A stretch of 64,000 nt of DNA. Source: Acerihabitans sp047324305. Its GTDB lineage: Bacteria; Pseudomonadota; Gammaproteobacteria; Enterobacterales; Enterobacteriaceae. A program made the translations under genes and the position numbers. The notes below the pieces were generated by a model. It saw only the letters and a list, made by a program, of their open reading frames with translations, ran no database searches and was not told the origin of the DNA. Within the stretch, counting starts at the first letter, position 1. Each line of letters begins with the position of its first letter. The stretch is from the NCBI RefSeq assembly GCF_047324305.1, contig NZ_CP178740.1:682001-746000 (forward strand), read 5' to 3'. This document shows, one piece after another, positions 33,720-41,695 of the stretch.

Positions 33720-36017
33720 TTAAGCCACCACCATCGTGGTCTTGGTATTCACCAGCTCAAACAGCACCACCGTCCGCGACGGACAGGTATAGGCATGGCC
33801 GAAACCAAAGCTATGCTCATTGATATCATCCGGCTGAAAGGTATCAAATATATGCCGCCAGCCGTACCCGTGCGCCACCTCCGGCAGGGTAAAGACCAGA
33901 TTCTCGTGGGAGGCGCTGAACAACAACAGCACGGTACTCTGCGCTCCCACCCGCAGCAGCCCGGTAGGCTGCGCGCGACCGTCCAGCAGCATGCCGATGC
34001 TCTTCAGATTGGCGTCGCCCCAGGCCTCCTCCGTCATTTCCTCGCCGTTGGGCTGCACCCAGGTCACATCCTTAATATTGAGCTTCTCATTGAGCTTGCC
34101 GCTGAGAAAACGCCCGCGATGCAAAATCGGAAAACGGTTGCGCAGGGCAATCAGCCGGTAAGTAAATAAAATCAGCGATTCGCCCTTATCGTTGATCTCC
34201 CAGTTTACCCAGCTGATATCGCTATCCTGGCAATAGCCATTGTTATTACCCTGTTGGGTACGGGCAAACTCATCTCCCGCCAGCAGCATCGGCGTACCCT
34301 GCGAGAACATCAGCGTCGCCAGCATATTGCGCATCTGGCGCAGCCGCAGCTCGTTAATCGCCGGGTCGTCGGTGGGGCCTTCGACGCCATAGTTGGCTGA
34401 AATATTATCACTGTGGCCGTCGCGGTTATCCTCGCCGTTGGCGTCGTTATGCTTATGCTCGTAGGACACCAAATCGTTAAGCGTAAAACCATCGTGGGCG
34501 GTGATAAAGTTTACCGACGCATGGGGTTTACGGCCGCGATGATTGAAGATATCGGCGGATCCGGCCAAACGGGTGGTAAAGTCCGCCAGTTGCCCTTCGT
34601 CGCCGCGCCAGAATTTACGTACCGAATCGCGATATCTGTCGTTCCATTCCGACCAGCCCGGCGGAAAACCACCCACCTGGTAGCCGCCCGGGCCGCAGTC
34701 CCAGGGTTCGGCAATCAGCTTGCACTGGCTCAGGATGGGGTCCTGGCGGCAGGTGTCCAGAAAGCCGCAACCCTCGTCAAAGCCGTACGCCTCGCGCCCA
34801 AGGATAGTCGCCAAATCGAAACGGAAGCCATCCACCTGCATCTCGGTGGCCCAGTAGCGCAAGGAATCCGTCACCATCTGCAGTACCCGCGGGTGGCTTA
34901 GGTTAATGGTGTTGCCGGTGCCGGTATCGTTAATGTAATAACGCTTCTCCTCGGGGAACAGGCGATAGTAGCTGGCATTATCGATACCTTTGAGCGACAG
35001 CGTAGGCCCAAGCTCGTTGCCTTCGGCGGTGTGGTTGTACACCACATCCAGGATCACCTCGATACCCGCGGCGTGCAGCGTGGCGATCATCTGTTTAAAT
35101 TCATTGACCGTCGAGGTGGCCATATATTGCGGATGGGGCGCAAAAAAGCACAGGGTATTGTAGCCCCAGAAATTATGCAGCCCGTTTTCCTGCAAATGAC
35201 GATCGTCGGCGAAGGCGTGGATCGGCATCAGTTCAATGGCGGTCACGCCGAGTGATTTAATGTAATCGACAATCTGCGGCGTGCTCAGGCCGGAGAAGGT
35301 GCCGCGCTGATGCTCCGGCACCGCCGGGTGGCGCATGGTATAGCCGCGCACATGGGTTTCATAAATGAGCGTTTTTTCCCAGGGGATAAAACTTTTGCCG
35401 TTGGACGGCCAGGAAAACGCCGGATCGATCACCCGGCATTTCGGCATAAAAGGCGCGCTGTCGCGCTCATCCAGGCTCAGATCCTTATCTTCCGCCTCGA
35501 AGTCGTAGGAAAACAGCGCGTCATCCCACTTCAGCTCGCCCCAGATCTGTTTGGCATAGGGATCGAGCAGCAGTTTGGCGGGGTTGAAACGATGTCCTTC
35601 CTCGGGGGCATAAGGACCGTGCACCCTATAGCCATACAGCAGGCCGGGACGCGCGTCGGGCAGGTAGCCATGCCAGACCTCGTCGGTATATTCCGGCAGC
35701 TCTATCCGGTCATACTCCTCCCCCTCCTCGGTGAACAGGCACAGCTCCACCTTGGTGGCGTGGGCGGAGAAAATGGCGAAATTGACGCCCAGTCCGTCCC
35801 AGGTTGCTCCCAGCGGTACCGGCATGCCTTCTCTGACGCGCGTTTTGCGATCCGCGTCCAGGCGGCTGATAATGTCATGATCGCTATTGGGATGGGCAAT
35901 GCGCACCCCTTTATTATCAATGGTCACCACCACCTGATTATCCACTTTGCTCGCCATGGTGGTGGTAGTGGTCGGAATAACAATTTCGTTAACCTTCTTC
36001 GACGATCCCTTAGCCAT
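33720..36017 (-). CDS. GlgX/TreX-type glycogen debranching enzyme
   Basis: 765 residues. A CBM48-like domain (PLGATWDGLGVNFAIFSAHATKVELCLF) precedes a GH13 barrel with catalytic residues in DGFRFDLATILGREA (Asp), LIAEPWDCGPGGY (Glu) and NFITAHDGFTLNDLVSY (Asp). It hydrolyses alpha-1,6 branches of glycogen or related glucans. The start at 36017 follows CAGGAG. About 65 residues precede the usual GlgX start; that leader is polar with a run of Thr and has no known domain. No other glg genes adjoin, so it is probably a TreX-like enzyme separate from the glg operon. Confidence 0.9.
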   Translation of the reverse strand: MAKGSSKKVNEIVIPTTTTTMASKVDNQVVVTIDNKGVRIAHPNSDHDIISRLDADRKTRVREGMPVPLGATWDGLGVNFAIFSAHATKVELCLFTEEGEEYDRIELPEYTDEVWHGYLPDARPGLLYGYRVHGPYAPEEGHRFNPAKLLLDPYAKQIWGELKWDDALFSYDFEAEDKDLSLDERDSAPFMPKCRVIDPAFSWPSNGKSFIPWEKTLIYETHVRGYTMRHPAVPEHQRGTFSGLSTPQIVDYIKSLGVTAIELMPIHAFADDRHLQENGLHNFWGYNTLCFFAPHPQYMATSTVNEFKQMIATLHAAGIEVILDVVYNHTAEGNELGPTLSLKGIDNASYYRLFPEEKRYYINDTGTGNTINLSHPRVLQMVTDSLRYWATEMQVDGFRFDLATILGREAYGFDEGCGFLDTCRQDPILSQCKLIAEPWDCGPGGYQVGGFPPGWSEWNDRYRDSVRKFWRGDEGQLADFTTRLAGSADIFNHRGRKPHASVNFITAHDGFTLNDLVSYEHKHNDANGEDNRDGHSDNISANYGVEGPTDDPAINELRLRQMRNMLATLMFSQGTPMLLAGDEFARTQQGNNNGYCQDSDISWVNWEINDKGESLILFTYRLIALRNRFPILHRGRFLSGKLNEKLNIKDVTWVQPNGEEMTEEAWGDANLKSIGMLLDGRAQPTGLLRVGAQSTVLLLFSASHENLVFTLPEVAHGYGWRHIFDTFQPDDINEHSFGFGHAYTCPSRTVVLFELVNTKTTMVVA

Positions 36018-36349
36018 CAAACTCGTCTCCTGCGCATAATTTTTAGTATATCCAGTCACAATGCCGACCGCCGCCCGCAAGGTCTGCCAGCATGCGATGG
36101 ACAGTCAGATAATCAATATAGTTCCTGCCGGTGAAGGCATGAGGTAAACGGCACGACGGCCGGGGAAATTGGAGTGGTAAGACACGCCTTATTGGAGTGT
36201 AGTACCGGTTCGCGGTTATGCCAGAAGCGCACGGCAATGTTTCAGCCCGGCCATCCGCGCCGGTAACCACCGGATGACGGCGCCATGATGTGATATCCTT
36301 TTATCCACAGCGTAACGGCATTTGTTTACGACTCAGGCAATAGGACCCT
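36018..36349. other. Divergent intergenic region
   Basis: 332 bases between the starts of the glgX-like gene and the shikimate-dehydrogenase-like gene. It must contain both promoters. I see no operator resembling the TetR-type palindromes found just downstream, no RNA gene and no terminator. Confidence 0.5.
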
Positions 36350-37165
36350 ATGATGAATATCAATAAAGATACCCTGTTATGCATGTCTCTGGCCGCCCGC
36401 CCCGGCAATTTCGGCACGCGTTTTCATAATTATCTCTATGAAAAGCTCGGTCTGAACTATATCTATAAAGCCTTTACCACCCGCGATCTTGCCGCCGCCA
36501 TCGGCGGCGTCAGGGCGCTGGGCATCCGCGGCTGCGCGGTGTCGATGCCGTTTAAAGAGGACTGCATCCCCTACCTGGACGAGCTTGACTCCTCGGCGCG
36601 CGCCATCGAGTCGGTGAATACTATCGTTAACACCGACGGCTATCTGAAAGCCTATAACACCGACTTCATCGCCATTGAGCGCCTGCTGGCAAAGCATCAG
36701 GTCAGCCCGGACAGCGCCTTTGCCCTACGCGGCAGCGGCGGCATGGCGAAAGCCGTGGCCGGCGCGCTGCATAATGCCGGGTTCCGCCAGGGGGTGATTA
36801 TCGCCCGCAATGAAAAAACCGGCCGTCATCTGGCGGAACTCTACGGCTACCGCTGGCAGGCCGATGAAACCGGGCTGGACGCCGCGCTGCTGATCAACGT
36901 CACGCCGGTGGGCATGGCGGGCGGCGCCGGGGCCGAAGAGCTGTCCTTCAGCGAGCCGTATATCGCCCGGGCCGGGCGGGTGTTCGACGTGGTGGCGCTG
37001 CCGGCGGAAACCCCGCTGATTCAATATGCGCGCCTGCATGACAAAGCCGTGATTACCGGCGCCGAGGTGATTGCCATCCAGGCGCTGGAACAGTTTGTGC
37101 TGTATACCGGCGTGCGTCCCGACGACGCGTTGGTGGAACGCGCGGCCGCCTACGCCCGCGGCTAA
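36350..37165 (+). CDS. Shikimate/quinate dehydrogenase-like oxidoreductase (AroE family)
   Basis: 271 residues. The N-terminal substrate domain carries the catalytic Lys/Asp pair in VSMPFKEDC and AYNTDFIAIE. The C-terminal Rossmann domain begins ALRGSGGMAKAVAGALHNAGF and has IIARNEKTGRHLAE at the cofactor position. The first residues LCMSLAARPGNFGTRFHNYLY differ from the SxSxxxH motif of true AroE, so another substrate is likely. It lies upstream of, and codirectional with, the TetR-type regulon but has no palindrome at its own promoter; membership is uncertain. Confidence 0.8.
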   Translation: MMNINKDTLLCMSLAARPGNFGTRFHNYLYEKLGLNYIYKAFTTRDLAAAIGGVRALGIRGCAVSMPFKEDCIPYLDELDSSARAIESVNTIVNTDGYLKAYNTDFIAIERLLAKHQVSPDSAFALRGSGGMAKAVAGALHNAGFRQGVIIARNEKTGRHLAELYGYRWQADETGLDAALLINVTPVGMAGGAGAEELSFSEPYIARAGRVFDVVALPAETPLIQYARLHDKAVITGAEVIAIQALEQFVLYTGVRPDDALVERAAAYARG

Positions 37166-37290
37166 CGTGGTGCAACCCATGCACCACTATCGTTCGCGCT
37201 GAACGGCGGGGAAAGACGGTCAGCGCGGATCCTTTGCAACACATTGATTATTCAAGAGCTCATCGCTGTTTCTCTGTTGGCATATTACTT

Positions 37291-37320
37291 GCTTATTAAT
37301 TAGTTAATTAATTAATAAGC
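37291..37320. promoter_or_regulatory. TetR-type operator A
   Basis: GCTTATTAATTA and TAATTAATAAGC are perfect 12-base inverted arms around GTTAAT. It lies 39-68 bases before the start of the helical-protein/DUF3830 operon. The same architecture (about 8-12-base arms, 6-base centre) recurs at 39337, 47420 and 51885. Confidence 0.75.
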
Positions 37321-37358
37321 TTTAGATAGCTTTATCAAGCCAACCGGAGAGTATCAGA

Positions 37359-37835
37359 ATGACCGTCGACGAAGTAATCGCGCGTTTCGAGCAGGAGCGC
37401 GAAAAAATATGGTTCGAGCAGCCGGACGAAGTGCGGGATCTGGGCAAGGGTATCGTGCCGCGCGGTACCGGCGCGCGCGGGCAATACCTGAGCACTATTA
37501 TTTTCGCCGAGGGGGAAGCGCGCACCATGGCCGACGAAATGCTGTGGGGCCTGATCCGCGTGGCGGAGGATACCGACGCCGATTTGGCGACGCTGCAAGC
37601 CATTATTAAGGAAATCATCGGCTATAAAGCGGACTTTTTTGATTTTGTCAGCCTGCCCCACGCGGCCGCCATGATCCATCTGTATGTGGATACCGCCTGC
37701 CAATGCACCACCCTGCATGACCTGTGCCGGTTGTCGCATGCGGCGCTGTCCTACGCCAACCGCCTGCATATGTGGGTTGATTTTATTCTGCCATGGGGCC
37801 TTGGCGACGGCTTCCGCCGGGTTAAACCGGCCTGA
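37359..37835 (+). CDS. Helical protein, possible cucumopine-synthase-type helical-bundle partner
   Basis: 158 residues, predicted almost wholly alpha-helical, cytoplasmic (TVDEVIARFEQEREKIWFEQPDEVRDLGKGI; SLPHAAAMIHLYVDTACQC; ANRLHMWVDFILPWGLGDGF). It begins an operon with a DUF3830 gene 44 bases downstream, and a palindromic operator lies just upstream. From memory, opine synthases of the cucumopine/mikimopine type join a cyclophilin-like domain with a helical bundle in one chain. This pair could be the same two parts on separate genes. That assignment is tentative. GGAGAG precedes the ATG. Confidence 0.6.
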   Translation: MTVDEVIARFEQEREKIWFEQPDEVRDLGKGIVPRGTGARGQYLSTIIFAEGEARTMADEMLWGLIRVAEDTDADLATLQAIIKEIIGYKADFFDFVSLPHAAAMIHLYVDTACQCTTLHDLCRLSHAALSYANRLHMWVDFILPWGLGDGFRRVKPA

Positions 37836-37879
37836 CCTCCCTTATCTTATTTCCTTTTACGTTATCATCAGGTGCCAGA

Positions 37880-38305
37880 ATGAAACTCAGAATGAACGTT
37901 GCGGACGAACCTATTTGCATTATCGAGGTATGGGAAGATAAAGTGCCCAACCTGGTTAAAGAACTGCGGGCCAAATTGCCGATGAAAAGCGTCTTGCAGC
38001 ACGGCAAGCTTATCGGCGATATGGTGTTTTTCACCATGCCCATCGTCGCCCCGTGGGAAAATAAATTCAAAACCGAAGAAGTGGGCAAAATGCGCCGGGA
38101 AAAATACGGCAAGGTTACCGGGTCGGTGTGTTTTTACAGCCCGCGCCAGCAATTTTGCGTCGTGTACGGCGATGATACCGCCGAAGAGCCTTTGCCTATT
38201 TCGTATATCGGCGAAGTTATCGAAGGCGACCTGCAGTTGCGCGTCACCGGCCTGGAAACCTGGTTTGACCAGGGCCGGGTGGTGGAACTGGAGATTATTG
38301 AGTAA
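37880..38305 (+). CDS. DUF3830 cyclophilin-like protein
   Basis: 141 residues, mainly beta, without signal peptide. KLIGDMVFFTMPIVAPWENKF, KYGKVTGSVCFYSPRQQFCVVYGDD and PISYIGEVIEGD fit the cyclophilin-like DUF3830 family, whose members often sit in catabolic loci and whose chemistry is not settled. It is the second gene of the operator-A operon. Its last 11 bases overlap the convergent hydrolase gene. It may form a complex with the helical protein upstream. Confidence 0.75.
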   Translation: MKLRMNVADEPICIIEVWEDKVPNLVKELRAKLPMKSVLQHGKLIGDMVFFTMPIVAPWENKFKTEEVGKMRREKYGKVTGSVCFYSPRQQFCVVYGDDTAEEPLPISYIGEVIEGDLQLRVTGLETWFDQGRVVELEIIE

Positions 38306-39302
38306 GCAGTTCGCGTATCGCCTGCTCGATAACGGCGGTTTCCGCGGCAAAACGTCCGGGCGCGCCGGCGCAGTGGCCGTAGTCGGACGTAAGCGGCCGC
38401 CATTTCCCCTGTTTAAGCCATGAAAACTCCTTAAACGCCTCCTCCTGGGTGAAATACTGGTCGGTATTGCACGGCATCACAATGGTCCTGGCGGTAACCG
38501 CCGCCAGCGCCGCCTGAAGGCTGCCGCCATATCCCGGCGCCCGCCCCGCGTCGGCATCCTGCCAGGTGCGCAGCATGCACAGCAAGTCGTTGGCATCCCA
38601 CGCCTGATGATCGCGCTCCCAGTCCCGCAGCAGATCCTCGCGCGTGGCGAAGTGGAGTCCCTGATACAGCGCGTCACGGTAAAAGGCCGCGCTATAGGCC
38701 CATCCGGCATAGACCCGGCCGAATGCCGCCAGCCCGGCCAGCGGCGGGGAGGCATAATGGCCGTCATTGAACGCCGGATCCGCGCGCAGCGCCGCCTTCA
38801 CTCCTTCCAGAAACACATGATTCAGCGGCCAGCAGCGCGCGCTGCCGCAAATGGGCAATAGCGCCCGCACCGCCGCCGGATAGGCCGCGGCCCAGTGCCA
38901 GGCCTGCATCGCCCCCATCGACCAGCCGCATACCAGCGCCAGTTGCTCAATACCCAGAGAGTCGGTAATCAGCCGGTGCTGCGCCCGCACGTTATCCCCT
39001 ACCGTCACCGCCGGAAACAGCGGTCCGCCCTGGCGCGGGGAGTTGCTGGGCGAGGTGGAAACGCCGTTGCCGAACATATTGACGGCGATAATGCAATGGC
39101 GCGCCGGGTCCAATGCCCGCCCCGCGCCGATAATCGCGCGGTAGGATCGGTGCGTGCCGGTGTACCACGACGGCAACAGCACGGCATTGTCGCGCCGCCG
39201 GTTAAGCCGGCCGTGGATTTCATAGGTCAATGTGGCGTCATAAAGCGTTGCGCCGCCTTCCAGCGCAAACGCGCCCAGGTCGCAGACGTGGTAATCCGGC
39301 AT
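38295..39302 (-). CDS. Alpha/beta hydrolase of the homoserine acetyltransferase (MetX) type
   Basis: 335 residues. The nucleophile elbow is LVCGWSMGAMQAWHWAAAYP (Ser), with candidate acid in VMPCNTDQYFTQEEA and His in LTSDYGHCAGAPGRF. The N-terminal part LTYEIHGRLNRRRDNAVLLPSWYTGTHRSY is MetX-like. Real MetX acts on homoserine; here the context (TetR-type operator 35 bases upstream, neighbouring catabolic genes) suggests hydrolysis of an ester, amide or C-C bond in the pathway. A strong GGAGGGAGG precedes the ATG. Confidence 0.85.
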   Translation of the reverse strand: MPDYHVCDLGAFALEGGATLYDATLTYEIHGRLNRRRDNAVLLPSWYTGTHRSYRAIIGAGRALDPARHCIIAVNMFGNGVSTSPSNSPRQGGPLFPAVTVGDNVRAQHRLITDSLGIEQLALVCGWSMGAMQAWHWAAAYPAAVRALLPICGSARCWPLNHVFLEGVKAALRADPAFNDGHYASPPLAGLAAFGRVYAGWAYSAAFYRDALYQGLHFATREDLLRDWERDHQAWDANDLLCMLRTWQDADAGRAPGYGGSLQAALAAVTARTIVMPCNTDQYFTQEEAFKEFSWLKQGKWRPLTSDYGHCAGAPGRFAAETAVIEQAIRELLTQ

Positions 39303-39336
39303 GATGCCTCCCTCCGGCGTAGCCGGTATGATAGAT

Positions 39337-39358
39337 GTTAATTAATCAGCTAGTTAAC
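39337..39358. promoter_or_regulatory. TetR-type operator B
   Basis: GTTAATTA and TAGTTAAC are inverted around ATCAGC with one mismatch. It lies 35-56 bases before the hydrolase start and about 104-125 bases before the divergent tetR gene. One site could control both and give autoregulation. Confidence 0.7.
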
Positions 39359-39461
39359 TTGTTGCTGATTTCCCGCCTGTGGTAGTATTCACCTAATAAA
39401 ACTGATTATCCCCATGCTGCAATAACGCCATTCAAAGAATTGGGCTGCCCGGACGCAATGT

Positions 39462-40097
39462 ATGAAAACCAATGACATAAAAGAAAAAGTCGCGGCTAAA
39501 AATGGTAAGAATTTGCAAAACGATGTCGCTCATGCCCTGCAGGACTCCGCGCTGGAATTGTTTGCCAAACAAAATTACTCCTCGGTCCGCATCAAGGATA
39601 TCGCCGAAGCGACCGGGCTTAATTCCGCATTGATTTATTATTATTTTGGCTCCAAGGAAAACCTATTTCTTAAGGTCATCGAATCCACGGTGGAAAAGGC
39701 CTTCGAGCAATTTGATTCCATCAAAATGAATGCGGATAATCCCAAGGACGTACTGTTCCTGTGGATCCAAATCCACATTTTGCAATTCTACCTGCTGCAG
39801 AAATTAGCCAAGATTAGCCTTGATTACGCCGGCACCAACGGGCGTACGCCCGATATCGACAAAGCCGTGAAGAAATTTTATGAAAAAGAGTCGGTGATCC
39901 TGAAAAACACCATTAAGGACGGCATCGCCGCCGGCGTTTTCCGCGAGGTCAATCCGGTGGATATGGCGATGTTTATCTCCACCTTTCTCGATGGGGTGTT
40001 ATTTCGCACCGTCATGTTCCCTACATTCAAATATAAACACGCCATTAACTGTATGCGGGACTTTGTCTTCGAGCATCTGGACGTCAAGACGAAATAA
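39462..40097 (+). CDS. TetR-family regulator, probable controller of the 37-52 kb regulon
   Basis: 211 residues. The DNA-binding domain is at about 22-70 (ALQDSALELFAKQNYSSVRIKDIAEATGLNSALIYYYFGSKENLFLKVIE); the rest is an alpha-helical ligand and dimer domain. The long acidic/basic N-terminus before the HTH is typical of AcrR-like members. It is the only regulator in the cluster, and palindromes of TetR-operator size recur at its own promoter and three others. The inducer is unknown. Confidence 0.88.
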   Translation: MKTNDIKEKVAAKNGKNLQNDVAHALQDSALELFAKQNYSSVRIKDIAEATGLNSALIYYYFGSKENLFLKVIESTVEKAFEQFDSIKMNADNPKDVLFLWIQIHILQFYLLQKLAKISLDYAGTNGRTPDIDKAVKKFYEKESVILKNTIKDGIAAGVFREVNPVDMAMFISTFLDGVLFRTVMFPTFKYKHAINCMRDFVFEHLDVKTK

Positions 40098-40170
40098 ATC
40101 CGGCGCGCCGCCGGCCACGCGGCGGCGCGGGGATAATCGGGTTATTAAAGAACGCCGGCGGCGCCGGACC

Positions 40171-40596
40171 TCAGTGCGCGAACAGCTGGCCGATATCCTT
40201 GAACGCCTTGAACTCCAGGGCATTCTGGCAGGGGTCGAGCAAAAACATCGTCGCCTGCTCGCCGATTTGCCCTTTGAAACGAATATAGGGTTCAATCACA
40301 AAGGCGGTGCCGTGGGCGGTCAGCCTGGCCGCCAGCGCTTCCCAGTCGTCCCAGGCCAGTACCACGCCAAAATGCGGCACCGGCACATCGTGGCCGTCCA
40401 CCGGATTGGTATGCGCGTGCTCCTGGCTCGGGGTTTTCGGGTGCTCGTGGATAACCAGTTGGTGGCCGAAAAAGTTAAAATCCACCCACTGCTCGCTGCT
40501 GCGTCCTTCTTCAAGGCCAAAAATTTCACCATAAAAATGGCGCGCGGCGTTCAGGTCGTAAACAGGAATTGCCAGGTGAAAGGGTGCAACGGACAT
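40171..40596 (-). CDS. VOC-superfamily (glyoxalase/dioxygenase-type) protein
   Basis: 141 residues with two beta-alpha-beta-beta-beta modules: FHLAIPVYDLNAARHFYGEIFGLEEGRSSEQWVDFNFFGHQLVIHEHP and VPHFGVVLAWDDWEALAARL...FLLDPCQNALEFKAF. Metal ligands are likely the His in the first segment, the His of VPHFG and the Glu of ALEFKAF. It could be an isomerase, lyase or small ring-cleaving enzyme. It is the last gene of the seven-gene operon from operator C. Confidence 0.82.
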   Translation of the reverse strand: MSVAPFHLAIPVYDLNAARHFYGEIFGLEEGRSSEQWVDFNFFGHQLVIHEHPKTPSQEHAHTNPVDGHDVPVPHFGVVLAWDDWEALAARLTAHGTAFVIEPYIRFKGQIGEQATMFLLDPCQNALEFKAFKDIGQLFAH

Positions 40597-40617
40597 AGCT
40601 AGACTCCTCTGATGGTA

Positions 40618-41604
40618 TTAAAGATCGATCACTAAACGTGTAGAGCGCGCCCGTGAGCAGCACAGCATGATTTTGTTGTTCGCGTCCTTCTGTGCGGCGC
40701 TAAGGTACTCATCCCGGTGATCCGGTATGCCCGCCTTGACCCCGGCCAGACAGGTGCCGCAAACCCCCAGTCCGCACGATACTTCCACCGCCACCCCCGC
40801 CTGGTTAAGCGCCTCGGCAATACTCAGATCGGCGGGTATCGGGATAACCGCGCCGGTGCTGAAAATCTCGACGTCAAACGTGGTCTCGCCGCGCACCTCC
40901 GGCGGGGTAAAGGACTCATAAAAACACGCCTCGGCGGGAATTTCCGCCGCGGCGCATTGATCGCGCACGCTTTGCATAAACGGCAGCGAGCCGCAGAAGT
41001 ACAGACTGAACCGGCCGTGCCGCCGTTGCCAGTCGCGGATCACCACCGCCAGGGACTGCTGATAATCCGCGTCGGCAGGGGCTGCGCCGTCCCGGCAATG
41101 GGGGACGATATGCCGCGCAAGCCGCGTATAATCCGGCTGTTCCATAAAGGCGCCGAGGGTGTCGGGCCTGCCGTAATAGTGCAACCCGAACTCCCGCCCC
41201 TGCGCCCTAAGCGTCAGCGCCATCGCCAGCAGCGGTGTAATGCCGATACCGCCCGCCAGCAGCAGCGCCGGCTCCCGCCGCTCCGCCAGCGGGAAATCAT
41301 TGCGCGGCGCGGATATCCAAAGGCTATCCCCCCGCTGCAGGCTATCGCGGATATAGCTGCCGCCGCCACGGGAGCGGCGGGCGGCCAGGATCGCCAGCCG
41401 GTAGCTATCGCGCCGCGCCGGATCGCCGCATAACGAGTACTGCCGCAGCAGTCCGTCCGCCAGGCGCAGCTGGATATGCGCCCCGGCGGAAAACGGCGGC
41501 AGCGGCGCGCCGTCGGAACGGGCCAGGGTGAGAAACACCACCCCGTCGCCCCGGTGGCTTTTCGCCACCACCATGACCTCAAAAAAATGCTGTGATACGT
41601 TCAT
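40618..41604 (-). CDS. Rieske oxygenase reductase (FNR plus C-terminal 2Fe-2S ferredoxin)
   Basis: 328 residues in the VanB layout: FMN/FAD domain (AGAHIQLRLADGLLRQYSLCGDP), NAD domain (LLLAGGIGITPLLAMALTL), and plant-type ferredoxin with cluster ligands in SCGLGVCGTCLAGV and MLCCSRA. It would pass electrons from NADH to the Rieske oxygenase encoded upstream in the same operon. I start at the ATG at 41604; the frame extends to 41643 without family similarity. Confidence 0.92.
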   Translation of the reverse strand: MNVSQHFFEVMVVAKSHRGDGVVFLTLARSDGAPLPPFSAGAHIQLRLADGLLRQYSLCGDPARRDSYRLAILAARRSRGGGSYIRDSLQRGDSLWISAPRNDFPLAERREPALLLAGGIGITPLLAMALTLRAQGREFGLHYYGRPDTLGAFMEQPDYTRLARHIVPHCRDGAAPADADYQQSLAVVIRDWQRRHGRFSLYFCGSLPFMQSVRDQCAAAEIPAEACFYESFTPPEVRGETTFDVEIFSTGAVIPIPADLSIAEALNQAGVAVEVSCGLGVCGTCLAGVKAGIPDHRDEYLSAAQKDANNKIMLCCSRARSTRLVIDL

Positions 41605-41695
41605 AAATCGCCGCCCTGCCGGCATCGCGACGGTGGAACGCATCCGCCGCCGCGTGGTTTAACGGTATCGCGTAACGGGCAATACAGGCCCCGCC

